Source: an uncultured Pseudomonadales bacterium (lineage in GTDB: Bacteria > Pseudomonadota > Gammaproteobacteria > Pseudomonadales > Pseudohongiellaceae). Taken from it: DNA of 62,890 bases. The notes beneath the pieces were generated by a model that saw only the letters and a program-made list of their open reading frames with translations, did not search any database and had not been told where the DNA came from. Of the stretch, positions 1 through 9,640 are shown piece by piece; positions within the stretch are counted from its first letter, which is position 1; each line of letters begins with the position of its first letter. A program made the position numbers and the translations under genes. Where the stretch lies: assembly GCA_938091935.1 (NCBI GenBank), contig CALKNV010000011.1, positions 1-62,890 on the forward strand, read 5' to 3'.

Positions 1-516
1 GCCATTTGCGTCAACAGCATCAATGATTGCCATCGCAATGGATTCATCTGACTCAGACATCGGAGTCAGATTTAACTGCCACATCAAATGATCCTGCAGG
101 GTTTCTTCTGCCGAATTACGGGACTCAAAATCGAATTGTTCCGAATCGTAATTCTGATTGCCGGCAGGTGAGCTTGGATATATCTCGTCCCAGTTACTGT
201 CTACTGCAAGGTCCTGCGGGATCTCTTCTTGCCAATTGCTGTCTTCGCCCTTTGCAAGATCGTTGTTTTGATTGTCGGCGGAGTCTTTAGGCGGGTTTTC
301 ATTAGTGGAAATTTCGCTATCACTGCTTGTGTTGGATGAAGTGTTTTCTTCCTCATCAGAGTTCTCAATCAACTCCAGCATTGGGTTGGATTCCAGGGCT
401 TGATGGATTTCCTGTTGCAGGTCTAGCGTGGAGAGCTGAAGCAGCCGTATTGCTTGCTGCAGCTGCGGTGTCATAGTCAACTGCTGACCGAGCTTTAGCT
501 GTAGCGATAGTTTCAT
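1..516 (-). CDS. rpoN: RNA polymerase sigma-54 factor RpoN, N-terminal part (runs off the window)
   Basis: Read on the minus strand from the ATG at 514-516, this gives 172 codons up to the window edge with no stop. The protein begins [20 protein letters not shown] and continues with the glutamine- and leucine-rich activator-interacting region I ([16 protein letters not shown], about residues 18-33). An acidic low-complexity region II follows, rich in S, N, D and E, and then the start of the core-binding domain (about residue 135 onward). RpoN directs RNA polymerase to -24/-12 promoters and needs AAA+ activators. It lies downstream of lptB on the same strand, the usual gammaproteobacterial order. 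The DNA-binding HTH and RpoN box are outside the window. A candidate sigma-54 promoter for the pilins is in the same window. Confidence 0.95.
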   Translation of the reverse strand, partial: MKLSLQLKLGQQLTMTPQLQQAIRLLQLSTLDLQQEIHQALESNPMLELIENSDEEENTSSNTSSDSEISTNENPPKDSADNQNNDLAKGEDSNWQEEIPQDLAVDSNWDEIYPSSPAGNQNYDSEQFDFESRNSAEETLQDHLMWQLNLTPMSESDESIAMAIIDAVDANG

Positions 517-599
517 GTGTTGGACTGCTGAGTACCGTCGAAACGGCTACTTAAATAGGCTGAGTTGCTGATACTTTGTTAAACGTTCACCAAGGATTC

Positions 600-608
600 A
601 GTATAGCA
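600..608 (-). promoter_or_regulatory. Candidate extended -10 promoter element for rpoN
   Basis: On the minus strand the 222-base gap between lptB and rpoN contains TGCTATACT, an extended -10 element (TG-n-TATACT), about 85 bases upstream of the rpoN ATG. No good -35 hexamer lies 17 bases further upstream, which is acceptable for an extended -10 promoter. It would let rpoN be transcribed independently of the lpt operon. This is a pattern match only. Confidence 0.3.
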
Positions 609-738
609 AAAACCGTGCCTGTTTTGCATAGAATTTAAGTCGATTCCAGCGCAACTATTTATGCTAGATCAGAGGCTTATTTGGATCGCCGCTGGGGTGT
701 GTTTGGTAAGCAAATATCTTACCTGCGATGGACATTAA

Positions 739-1458
739 CTAAATACGAAACTGCTCGCCGAGATAAACTTGCCTGACTTTGTCATTACCAAGAATTGTCT
801 CGGCATCACCTTCCGCGATGAGTTGTCCTTCGCTGACGATATACGCTTTCTCACAAATGTCGAGAGTTTCACGCACGTTGTGATCGGTAAGTAAAATGCC
901 AATCCCGCGGTCCTTAAGCTGCTGGATAATGGCCTTGATATCACTTACCGATATGGGGTCTACGCCGGCAAAGGGTTCGTCCAGCAAAATGAACTTTGGG
1001 TCGGTGGCCAGAGTTCTTGCTATTTCGGTTCTGCGACGTTCGCCACCCGACAGGCTCATACCTTTATTTTTTCTGATGTGAGCGATGTTGAATTCATCCA
1101 ATAGCTTCTCGAGCTTGGAGTCTTGTTCTGCTGAACTCAATTCGGCGCGCGTTTGTAAAATCGACAAGATATTTTCTTCGACAGTCAGGGTGCGAAAGAT
1201 AGAAGAATCCTGTGGCAGGTAGGACAAACCGTGACGTGCTCGCTCATGGATAGCTAGCTCCGTCACGTCACTGCCTTCCAACGTCACTCTGCCGCTGTCA
1301 GCCCGAATCAAGCCCACAATCATATAGAAACAAGTCGTCTTCCCGGCGCCATTAGGGCCTAACAATCCAACAATTTCCCCTTGATCGATAGTCAGCGAGA
1401 CGTCGCGAACAACTTCCCTTCCTTTAAAATTCTTGCCGAGATTGCTGGCGCTTAACAT
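739..1458 (-). CDS. lptB: LPS export ABC transporter ATP-binding protein LptB
   Basis: This is the cytoplasmic ATPase of the LptB2FGC transporter that pulls LPS out of the inner membrane and feeds the LptC-LptA bridge. The 239 residues match the usual length. The Walker A motif GPNGAGKT is at residues 34-41, the Q-loop is near residue 83, the ABC signature LSGGE is at 136-140, and Walker B ends in D160-E161. The gene starts 3 bases after lptA ends, so translation with lptC-lptA is probably coupled. The partners lptF and lptG are not in the window; they usually lie elsewhere. Confidence 0.97.
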   Translation of the reverse strand: MLSASNLGKNFKGREVVRDVSLTIDQGEIVGLLGPNGAGKTTCFYMIVGLIRADSGRVTLEGSDVTELAIHERARHGLSYLPQDSSIFRTLTVEENILSILQTRAELSSAEQDSKLEKLLDEFNIAHIRKNKGMSLSGGERRRTEIARTLATDPKFILLDEPFAGVDPISVSDIKAIIQQLKDRGIGILLTDHNVRETLDICEKAYIVSEGQLIAEGDAETILGNDKVRQVYLGEQFRI

Positions 1459-1461
1459 AGC

Positions 1462-1986
1462 TTACTGACCTGGCGCTGAACTCAGAGCACCCTCGCAGGG
1501 GCCTTCTGCCGCCCTGATAAGATCTCTTTCGGTGACGTAAGTAATAGTGGCGCATTTCATAGTTGATGTAGGGGATTGAATGAAAGCATTGCCAATCATT
1601 TCGATGATTGAGTCATCTGTTACTGCATCTGAATAGAGGATCAGGGTGTCGCTGTTCCCCATAACGGTGCCTTCATCGCCATCCAGTTGCTGTTGATATT
1701 CAACCGGTGTTCCATGTATGGTAATTAGAATCAACTCTTCAGTATCGATTGTGTATTCGAAGACGGCGGTGTCGCCAGTAATAAACAGACTGCCCTGGGT
1801 TACCCTGACATTGTCTGCCATGTTTACGATGCGACGATCACCCTCGATTGTGACGCTCAACTCGCCATCAAGATTCCAGTCTACCGGCAGGTTTTCTGCG
1901 CCGTGGCTACTCATAAAAAAGCTGACTACGCCAAGTTTTATGAGAGCAAGTGCAAGCTTAGTTTTGACTTGATTGAATTGGCTCAT
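1462..1986 (-). CDS. lptA: LPS export periplasmic bridge protein LptA
   Basis: LptA is the periplasmic beta-jellyroll protein that carries LPS between LptC and LptD. I chose the ATG at 1984-1986 (174 residues) because it follows an AGG ribosome site (CAGGTCGCT) and gives a proper signal peptide (MSQFNQVKTKLALALIKLG, cleavage after about SSHG). The open frame extends upstream to 2040, but that part lies inside lptC. The OstA/LptA repeat pattern is visible, for example GDRRIVNMADNVRVTQGSL. lptA overlaps the 3' end of lptC by 29 bases and ends 3 bases before lptB. Confidence 0.92.
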   Translation of the reverse strand: MSQFNQVKTKLALALIKLGVVSFFMSSHGAENLPVDWNLDGELSVTIEGDRRIVNMADNVRVTQGSLFITGDTAVFEYTIDTEELILITIHGTPVEYQQQLDGDEGTVMGNSDTLILYSDAVTDDSIIEMIGNAFIQSPTSTMKCATITYVTERDLIRAAEGPCEGALSSAPGQ

Positions 1987-2575
1987 AGCGACCTGTGTTG
2001 TTACTGAAAAATTGAATCTCATCGCGCTGTAAATCGGCAAACATGCCTATGCCGGATTGTTTGATAGTGGTAGTCACCATGTCGACAGGCAAGTCGGTTT
2101 CCATAGTCTCTGATTCGGGGTTTATAGTGAGGAATTGAGTTGAGAGCACAGTCCGATTGCCGTATTCATCAAGGGAGTAGACTTCGACGTCACCAGATAG
2201 ATCAATAGAGTTAATGTTGCTTGTGACCGAGTCTGTGCTTTCACCAGCAATATGGCCCGAGTTGGCGACTATGTTCCAGTGTGACGAACCATCTTTGAAC
2301 AGTCGAATATAAGGTTCGTCGAGTCTGGAACTCTGATCCTTGTAGTGATACTGCCTGGAAGCGCGCAAGGTGTAGTTGATATTGCCGTTACTATCATACA
2401 GGACAGTGTTGATACCTTCGCTGTAGCCATCATAGTCTACTTCAAGAGGCGCGCCAGATTCTGGCGAGTTGTCGTCCATTGTTACCCAGCCCGAAAGAGT
2501 CGAGTAGAGCGCAGCGGCTGCGGCGGCGGCAACCAGGAAGATTGAAAACTTTTGCATGATCGGCCAGATCAACAT
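1958..2575 (-). CDS. lptC: LPS export inner-membrane anchor LptC
   Basis: LptC is a bitopic inner-membrane protein that accepts LPS from LptB2FG and passes it to LptA. One N-terminal membrane segment (about residues 8-28, FSIFLVAAAAAAALYSTLSG) is followed by a periplasmic jellyroll. Typical LptC stretches are visible, such as LRASRQYHYKDQSSRLDEPY and SGHIAGESTDSV. The length of 205 residues is close to the family norm of about 190. The ATG at 2573-2575 has no strong ribosome site; a second ATG six codons in is possible. The 132 bases between lptC and kdsC show no clear terminator. Confidence 0.93.
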   Translation of the reverse strand: MLIWPIMQKFSIFLVAAAAAAALYSTLSGWVTMDDNSPESGAPLEVDYDGYSEGINTVLYDSNGNINYTLRASRQYHYKDQSSRLDEPYIRLFKDGSSHWNIVANSGHIAGESTDSVTSNINSIDLSGDVEVYSLDEYGNRTVLSTQFLTINPESETMETDLPVDMVTTTIKQSGIGMFADLQRDEIQFFSNNTGRYEPIQSSQN

Positions 2576-2707
2576 TTGATGGGCTAGTTTACCATGAAGC
2601 TAGCGTAGGTGCTTCGGCGCTGGTTTGCCAGGACCAAGGACACAATTTTGTAGTTAGTCCAATCCTTCAAATGCCATGCGTGCCCGTAATATGCAGAGTT
2701 GGGGGGG

Positions 2708-3238
2708 TCAGGCGAGGTAGTCAGGGCCTGTTTTCTGTGCGCTTAGAAGGAAGTCGCAAATTTCTCGCACAGCCCCCTGACCTGCAGGCCATTCCGCTAT
2801 AGCGGTAACTTCATTCAGTACTGTGGGGTGCGCGGTGGGAACAGAAAAGCCTAAGCCAACCCCGCGGATTACAGGTAAATCTGGCAGATCATCGCCCGCG
2901 TAGGCAACTTGCTCGGGCTGTAGATTACGTTGCTCAAGAATTTCCCTCAGCGCATCAAGTTTGTCCTGTTGGCCTTGGTACAGGATAGTAATGCCGAGCT
3001 CCTTGCAGCGGTTCTCGACAGCCTGCGATTTTCGGCCGGTGATGATGCCAACGGTTATGCCCGACCGCATTAGCATCTTGAGACCATGCCCATCCAGAGT
3101 GCTAAATGCCTTTATTTCTTCGCCGGAGCTGGAGTAATAAAGTTTGCCATCGGTAAGCACACCATCGACATCTAACAACAGCAGCGAAATGTTGGCAGCC
3201 AAATTGGTTGCTTTATCTTGAGCTTGATTGAAAAGCAT
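2708..3238 (-). CDS. kdsC: 3-deoxy-D-manno-octulosonate 8-phosphate phosphatase KdsC
   Basis: KdsC hydrolyses Kdo-8-phosphate to Kdo, the inner-core sugar of LPS. It is a small HAD-superfamily C0 phosphatase without a cap domain. The catalytic aspartates are in LLLDVDGVLTDG (D23 and D25), motif II is in GIITGRKS, and the metal-binding motif is in YAGDDLPDLPV. The 176 residues match the family. It sits 27 bases downstream of kdsD on the same strand, pairing two consecutive functions of the Kdo pathway. Confidence 0.96.
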   Translation of the reverse strand: MLFNQAQDKATNLAANISLLLLDVDGVLTDGKLYYSSSGEEIKAFSTLDGHGLKMLMRSGITVGIITGRKSQAVENRCKELGITILYQGQQDKLDALREILEQRNLQPEQVAYAGDDLPDLPVIRGVGLGFSVPTAHPTVLNEVTAIAEWPAGQGAVREICDFLLSAQKTGPDYLA

Positions 3239-3265
3239 TAGTAGGGAAGATCCACCGGTTGTTAG

Positions 3266-4237
3266 CTAGAGAACGTTAGCTTGCAGTAAATCATGCATCT
3301 TGAGAATTCCGCAGAGTTTACCATCTTCACTAATTACAATCAGAACATAAACGTTGGAATCCTGCATCACTTTGGCAGCTTCAGCAGCAAGGGCGCCAGG
3401 CCGCACTTGTTTGAAAGTAGGCGACATGACTTCGGATATCCGGGTTGCTTGAATATTTTCACCAGCATCAAGGCTGCGTCGTAGATCGCCATCTGTGAAT
3501 ACGCCAGCAATTTCCCCTGCGTCAATTACAGTTGTAAGACCGAATCCTTTTTGACTCATCTCAATCAATGCGTCTGATAGTGACGTATCCGACGAGACGA
3601 CTGGAATAGCGTCGCCCGTATGCATTACATCTTCTACTTTAATCAGCAGTCTTCTGCCAAGGTTGCCGCCCGGATGGGAGATGGCGAAATCGTCTTTGGT
3701 AAACCCTCTGGCTTCCAGCAGTGCCATCGCCAATGCGTCTCCCATCACCAATGCCGCTGTAGTGCTTGATGTGGGCGCAAGACCCAGTGGGCAGGCTTCC
3801 TCACTGACGCTGGCATTAAGTACATGTGCGCAAGCTGATGCTAATGGAGAATCAACCACTCCGGTTAAACCGATCAAGGGAATCCCTTTGCGTTTGAGCA
3901 CTGGCAATAGACGCATGATTTCCTCTGTGGTGCCAGAGTTGGAAATCGCCAGCACGACATCTTGATCTGTAATCATGCCGATATCACCGTGGCTGGCTTC
4001 GGCGGGATGCACGAATAATGCCGGTGTGCCGGTACTGGCCAAGGTAGCTGCAATCTTGTTGCCTATATGACCAGACTTGCCTATCCCGAGAACAACGACG
4101 CGACCGCTGCTGCCAAGAATAAGTTTGCACGCCGCCTCGAATTCCTCATCGATGCGATTAGCCAAGTCTGCAATCGCGCGAAGCTCTATATTTATTGTGC
4201 GTAGCGCACTTGAACGGGGTGCTGTGGTAGATGTCAT
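3266..4237 (-). CDS. kdsD: Arabinose-5-phosphate isomerase KdsD
   Basis: KdsD interconverts D-ribulose-5-phosphate and D-arabinose-5-phosphate, the first step of Kdo synthesis. An N-terminal SIS domain (about residues 40-175) contains GIGKSGHIGNKIAATLASTG and HPAEASHGDIGMI. Two CBS domains follow (about residues 200-323), including VFTDGDLRR. The 323 residues match the E. coli enzyme. It lies between the exchanger gene and kdsC, as in E. coli. The start codon is ATG at 4235-4237; its ribosome site is weak. Confidence 0.95.
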   Translation of the reverse strand: MTSTTAPRSSALRTINIELRAIADLANRIDEEFEAACKLILGSSGRVVVLGIGKSGHIGNKIAATLASTGTPALFVHPAEASHGDIGMITDQDVVLAISNSGTTEEIMRLLPVLKRKGIPLIGLTGVVDSPLASACAHVLNASVSEEACPLGLAPTSSTTAALVMGDALAMALLEARGFTKDDFAISHPGGNLGRRLLIKVEDVMHTGDAIPVVSSDTSLSDALIEMSQKGFGLTTVIDAGEIAGVFTDGDLRRSLDAGENIQATRISEVMSPTFKQVRPGALAAEAAKVMQDSNVYVLIVISEDGKLCGILKMHDLLQANVL

Positions 4238-4252
4238 TTGCGTTAGAGAAGA

Positions 4253-5224
4253 TCAGAAGCCAGCGGTGCGCTGAACGTGTATCAGCATAAACGTAAACCA
4301 GCCACCATAAATTAACAAGAATATGACCCCATTTATCCTGCCAATCATTAAGTTGCGCTTGATGCCACGATAACAGAAGTAGGCCAGCAGCATGGTAAGC
4401 AGCAGGACGCCAGCATAGTCCCGATAGAATAATTCTTTTTCTATGGAACCCGCGCTCAGCAAGCCGGGGAAAGGCAGAACCACCAAGAGGTTTAATATAT
4501 TGGAGCCAACAATATTGCCGATAGCCAGGTCATGGTGGCCCTTGAGCACACAGGTTACCGACGCAGCGAGTTCCGGCAGACTTGTGCCAAGCGCCACAAT
4601 AGTAAGTCCGATTATCGCTGTCGACACCCCAAGGGAGCCGGCTATGGTTGAGGCAGCTTGCACCAGAGCTTCGGCGCTAAGCACGAGCAGTGCCAGGCCG
4701 AGAGCGAGATAGGCCAGCGCCTGCATGCTGTTAATCTCGCTTATATCAGATTTTTCAATCTCAACCATCGTGCCGGTTTTGACTCTTTTGCGAAACAGGC
4801 TGTAGCCGAAGTATGCGGTAATGCCCACCAAGACCATAGCATCGAAGAATCCCAGATAGAGATCCATAAGAAGAGCGCCAGTCGCGAGAGTGACCAGCAG
4901 AAGTGCCGGAATTTCTTTGCTGATTAGCGACTCAGGAGGTTTCAGCGGGCTGATTATTGCAGCTACGCCGAGAGCGACGCCGACGTTAAATAAATTTGAG
5001 CCTAGCGCATTGCCAATAGCCAACTCAGGCTGTCCCTCCATGGCAGACACTGCTGACGAAAAAATCTCCGGCGCCGAGGTTCCGAATGCCACAATAGTCA
5101 GGCCAATCATGAGAGGGGAGACGCCCAGGTTTCTGGCGAGGCCTGATGCGCCGAAAACGAACTTATCTGCCCCCCAGATTAAACCTATGAATCCGAGGAC
5201 GATAATGGCCGAGTCGAGGAGCAT
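4253..5224 (-). CDS. yrbG: Calcium/sodium antiporter of the CaCA family (YrbG type)
   Basis: This is an inner-membrane cation exchanger of 323 residues with about ten hydrophobic segments. It carries the two inverted alpha repeats typical of the family: GTSAPEIFSSAVSA (about residues 48-61) and GTSLPELAASVTCV (about residue 215). Both contain the ion-binding glutamate in a G-T-S-x-P-E motif. E. coli has yrbG-kdsD-kdsC in the same order with the mla operon divergent, as the divergent mlaC here. Whether it transports Ca2+/Na+ or Ca2+/H+ cannot be read from the sequence. Confidence 0.9.
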   Translation of the reverse strand: MLLDSAIIVLGFIGLIWGADKFVFGASGLARNLGVSPLMIGLTIVAFGTSAPEIFSSAVSAMEGQPELAIGNALGSNLFNVGVALGVAAIISPLKPPESLISKEIPALLLVTLATGALLMDLYLGFFDAMVLVGITAYFGYSLFRKRVKTGTMVEIEKSDISEINSMQALAYLALGLALLVLSAEALVQAASTIAGSLGVSTAIIGLTIVALGTSLPELAASVTCVLKGHHDLAIGNIVGSNILNLLVVLPFPGLLSAGSIEKELFYRDYAGVLLLTMLLAYFCYRGIKRNLMIGRINGVIFLLIYGGWFTFMLIHVQRTAGF

Positions 5225-5331
5225 ATGGCAGGAATATTCGGGCTTTCGAAGGAGCGCTCAATTAGATTGCGCTTTGCGCTGGTTTGCAAGTAATAATTTA
5301 TTGAAACCCCCAAATCATGTAAACTCACCGG

Positions 5332-5360
5332 CCTTAGTCTGGATTAAGTCCAGATTAAGG
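5332..5360. promoter_or_regulatory. 12-bp inverted repeat between yrbG and mlaC
   Basis: CCTTAGTCTGGA (5332-5343) is followed after five bases by TCCAGATTAAGG (5349-5360), its reverse complement except for one position that can still pair as G-U. It lies about 110 bases from each flanking gene in the 243-base divergent intergenic region. No T-run follows, so an operator or mRNA-leader hairpin is more likely than a terminator. The binding protein is unknown. Confidence 0.4.
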
Positions 5361-5467
5361 TCTCGAACGTTAATCTTGTCGTCGTCTTAAACTCTGCTAG
5401 AGCCACATTTTATTTCCCTGCATATGTCTGAACGCCATCACTGTGGGTTGAATCGGAATATAAGTTA

Positions 5468-6067
5468 ATGAAATTATTAGAGAAATATGCCTGCATCTTG
5501 CTTATTGCGGGTCTAATACCTGCCCTGGTGCATGGCCAGGAAATGTCTGCGGTCGAGACTGCGGAATTGGGCGTCGAGACGCTATTACAGACCGTTACAG
5601 AATCTAAGGATTTCTTTCTCAGTGACCGTGAGCGCTACTTCAGCGAAATCGAGTCGGTGCTCACTTCGTTCGTTGATTTCGAGGCGGTTGCGACCGTGGT
5701 GATGTCCCGCTATGCAGATTCCGCAACAGATGCGCAGCGCCAGCGCTTCGCAGACATACTCAAAACAACGCTGACCCGATTCTACGGTGCTTCCCTGGTT
5801 TCTTATAACGGCGAAGAACTGGTATTCCTGCCGCCAAGCAATCCGAATGCTGACCCCAGAGCAGATACAGTTGTGGGCATGGAGCTCCAGGGTGACACGG
5901 CTTTGCGCTTACAGTATCAGATGTTCTTGAATGAAAACGAAGAGTGGAAACTTAAGAACCTGAGTCTGGCTGGCATTAACCTTGGCCGCCAATACTACAC
6001 GCAGTTTGCGGCGCTGATGTCACAACATGGCAATGATATAGACGTCGTCCTCGATAATTGGAGATAA
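5468..6067 (+). CDS. mlaC: Periplasmic phospholipid-binding protein MlaC
   Basis: MlaC shuttles phospholipids between the outer-membrane MlaA complex and the inner-membrane MlaFEDB transporter. The protein has 199 residues and a signal peptide (MKLLEKYACILLIAGLIPAL, cleavage near VHG-QE). The Tol_Tol_Ttg2 fold is recognisable from FVDFEAVATVVMSRY, RFADILKTTLTRFYG and the C-terminal YYTQFAALMSQHGNDIDVVLDNW. In most relatives mlaF, mlaE and mlaD precede it and mlaB follows. Here none of these is present, and ibaG follows after 41 bases. The Mla transporter must be elsewhere, or this MlaC works differently. Confidence 0.93.
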   Translation: MKLLEKYACILLIAGLIPALVHGQEMSAVETAELGVETLLQTVTESKDFFLSDRERYFSEIESVLTSFVDFEAVATVVMSRYADSATDAQRQRFADILKTTLTRFYGASLVSYNGEELVFLPPSNPNADPRADTVVGMELQGDTALRLQYQMFLNENEEWKLKNLSLAGINLGRQYYTQFAALMSQHGNDIDVVLDNWR

Positions 6068-6108
6068 GCGCATCGAGCAGCTTCTAGCTGATGCTCAAGG
6101 AATAGAAA

Positions 6109-6345
6109 TTGGAAACAGGTCAAATTCAAGAGTTACTGCAGAAAGCCTTTCCCGAGTGCGAGATTACTGTCGAAGGCGGTGATGGCAAGTACATGGTCCA
6201 CGCTATTGGCAGTATGTTCGAAGGCCTTAACGCGGTGAAGCGTCAGCAGGCTGTCTATGGCGTATTAAACGAACACATCAGCAGCGGAGCGATCCACGCG
6301 GTTTCTATGCGCTTGTTAACACCCAATGAACAAGACGCTTCTTAA
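6109..6345 (+). CDS. ibaG: BolA family protein IbaG
   Basis: IbaG is a 78-residue BolA-like protein that binds monothiol glutaredoxin with a [2Fe-2S] cluster and is linked to acid stress. BolA features are visible: the invariant-type histidine in KYMVHAIGSMFEG, the region FEGLNAVKRQQAVYGVL, and a C-terminal amphipathic part ending GAIHAVSMRLLTP. The start is TTG at 6109. An in-frame stop (TAG) lies two codons upstream, and an AAGG ribosome site ends eight bases before it, so no other start is possible at the N-terminus. The position directly before murA is conserved. Confidence 0.93.
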   Translation: METGQIQELLQKAFPECEITVEGGDGKYMVHAIGSMFEGLNAVKRQQAVYGVLNEHISSGAIHAVSMRLLTPNEQDAS

Positions 6346-6357
6346 GCTGCGTATTGA

Positions 6358-7638
<1,281 letters not shown>

Positions 7639-7646
7639 TAGACACC

Positions 7647-8288
7647 ATGACTGCTACTGAACTCGTTATCGCCCTGACCAAGGGTCGGATTCTGCGGGAG
7701 ACTCTGCCACTTTTCGAGTCGGCTGGCATTCGCCCGCTAGAAGATCTGGAAAAAAGTAGAAAGCTCCTGTTTGATACCAATGTAGATGGGGTGAAGCTGC
7801 TGCTGATGCGCGGTTCCGACGTGCCAACCTATGTCAGGTTTGGAAGCGCGGACATCGGTGTTGCTGGCAAGGATCTCATTCTCGAGAATGGTAGTGACGG
7901 CTTCTATGAGCCGCTGGACCTTAAGATCGCCACCTGCAAGATGATGACTGCTGAACCGGTGAATGCACCTGTCGCGGTGGATCGCTTGCGTGTGGCTACC
8001 AAATTCACAAACATCGCCAAGCGTTTCTATGCTGAGCGTGGTCAACAAATCGAATTGATCAAGTTAAATGGTGCTCTTGAGTTAGCTCCTTCCCTTGGGT
8101 TGGCGGACGCGATTGTAGATATTGTAGATACTGGCAAGACTCTCAAAGCGAACGGTCTTGTGGCTAAAGACACTATTGCCGACATTTCCTCACGTGTGAT
8201 TGTGAACAAGGCTTCAATGAAAATAAAAAACGCCATGATTCTGGATGTGCTGGCTAAATTACGAGACGCGGTCACTTCGGATAGGTAA
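7647..8288 (+). CDS. hisG: ATP phosphoribosyltransferase catalytic subunit HisG (short form)
   Basis: HisG condenses ATP with PRPP, the first step of histidine synthesis. The 213 residues make this the short form, which lacks the C-terminal histidine-sensing ACT-like domain. Family knowledge says such enzymes need the regulatory subunit HisZ, which is not in this window. Typical motifs are [30 protein letters not shown] and the PRPP loop [14 protein letters not shown]. It lies between murA and hisD. Confidence 0.97.
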   Translation: MTATELVIALTKGRILRETLPLFESAGIRPLEDLEKSRKLLFDTNVDGVKLLLMRGSDVPTYVRFGSADIGVAGKDLILENGSDGFYEPLDLKIATCKMMTAEPVNAPVAVDRLRVATKFTNIAKRFYAERGQQIELIKLNGALELAPSLGLADAIVDIVDTGKTLKANGLVAKDTIADISSRVIVNKASMKIKNAMILDVLAKLRDAVTSDR

Positions 8289-8299
8289 GAATCGAAATC

Positions 8300-9622
8300 A
8301 TGAGTTTAATCGCAAACAAGATTAATCAGTTATCCACTGCCAGCGCGGCGTTTGAAAGCCAGTTGCTGGGGTTGCTCGAGCGTGAAATGTTGATTGCGGA
8401 TGACGTCAACAGGACAGTCGCCGATATCATCACGCGGGTTCGCACAGACGGAGATAAGGCGGTTTTGTCGCTCACTAACCAGTTCGATGGATTTGGTGCT
8501 GAATCGATGTCGGATCTGGTAATTGGCACGGATCAGCTGCAGGCAGCACTGGATAGTATCAGCGATGAGCAGCGACAGGCGCTTACCCATGCGGCGGAGC
8601 GTATTCGCGATTACCACGAAAAGCAAAAACAGACCTCCTGGCAATATCAAGAAGCAGATGGGTCTGTCTATGGCCAGAAGGTCAGTCCCCTGGAGCGAGT
8701 GGGCGTCTATGCACCCGGAGGCAAGGCCAATTACCCTTCTTCAGTATTGATGCTTGCCATTCCTGCGCAGGTTGCGGGTGTGAAGGAAATTGTTGCGACT
8801 GTTCCGACGCCTTATGGTGAAGATGGCAAACTGGTATTTGCGGCAGCGGCGCTGGCTGGAGTGAGTAAAGTTTTTACGGTGGGAGGCGCCCAGGCAGTAG
8901 CGGCCCTTGCCTATGGCACGGAAACGATCCCGCGAGTCGATAAAATTACTGGGCCGGGTAACATCTATGTCACGGTTGCAAAGAAACAGGTATTCGGTGA
9001 AGTCGGCATCGATATGATTGCAGGACCGTCAGAGCTCACCATCATCTGTGATGGTCAAACCAACCCGGACTGGATAGCCATGGATTTATTCTCTCAGGCT
9101 GAACATGATGAACAAGCCCAATCGATCTTGATAACCACAAGTTCGGATTTTCTAGAAGCAGTAAAAACCAGTATCGATAACTTGCTGGGGGATATGGAGA
9201 GGCGTGACATCATCCAGACCTCTTTGCTCAATCGAGGTATCTTCATACTGGCGGAGGACATGGAAAAAGCAGCGGCCGCGAGTAATCTCATTGCGCCTGA
9301 GCATTTGGAGATTTCAGTCGAAGATCCAGAAAGTGTGCTGGAATTTATCGACAATGCCGGCGCGATATTTCTCGGTCGCTATGCGGCGGAAGCCCTCGGG
9401 GATTATTGCGCAGGTCCCAGCCATGTTTTACCGACTTCTGGCACCGCCCGCTTTTTCTCTGCATTAGGTGTCTACGATTTTCAGAAACGGTCTTCTATCC
9501 TGAATTGCTCGGCGCAGGGTGCGCATGCGCTGGCACGCACAGCGAGTGAACTGGCTCGAAGCGAGCACTTGCAGGCTCACGCACTATCCGCAGAATACCG
9601 GATGAATCCTGATCTTGACTAA
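8300..9622 (+). CDS. hisD: Histidinol dehydrogenase HisD
   Basis: HisD carries out the last two NAD-dependent oxidations of histidine synthesis, from histidinol to histidine. The 440 residues match the family. Signature stretches are present: [28 protein letters not shown], the glutamate/histidine pair in [11 protein letters not shown] for zinc binding and catalysis, [10 protein letters not shown] and GPSHVLPT. It is 11 bases downstream of hisG. In Pseudomonas hisC follows, but here a convergent protease gene follows after 18 bases. Confidence 0.98.
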   Translation: MSLIANKINQLSTASAAFESQLLGLLEREMLIADDVNRTVADIITRVRTDGDKAVLSLTNQFDGFGAESMSDLVIGTDQLQAALDSISDEQRQALTHAAERIRDYHEKQKQTSWQYQEADGSVYGQKVSPLERVGVYAPGGKANYPSSVLMLAIPAQVAGVKEIVATVPTPYGEDGKLVFAAAALAGVSKVFTVGGAQAVAALAYGTETIPRVDKITGPGNIYVTVAKKQVFGEVGIDMIAGPSELTIICDGQTNPDWIAMDLFSQAEHDEQAQSILITTSSDFLEAVKTSIDNLLGDMERRDIIQTSLLNRGIFILAEDMEKAAAASNLIAPEHLEISVEDPESVLEFIDNAGAIFLGRYAAEALGDYCAGPSHVLPTSGTARFFSALGVYDFQKRSSILNCSAQGAHALARTASELARSEHLQAHALSAEYRMNPDLD

Positions 9623-9640
9623 TGGATTTTCCGGGAGGAT

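Noticed and set aside
1987..2040. Longer start for lptA at 2040
   Set aside because: It would extend deep into lptC and spoil the signal peptide. The ATG at 1986 has an AGG ribosome site.
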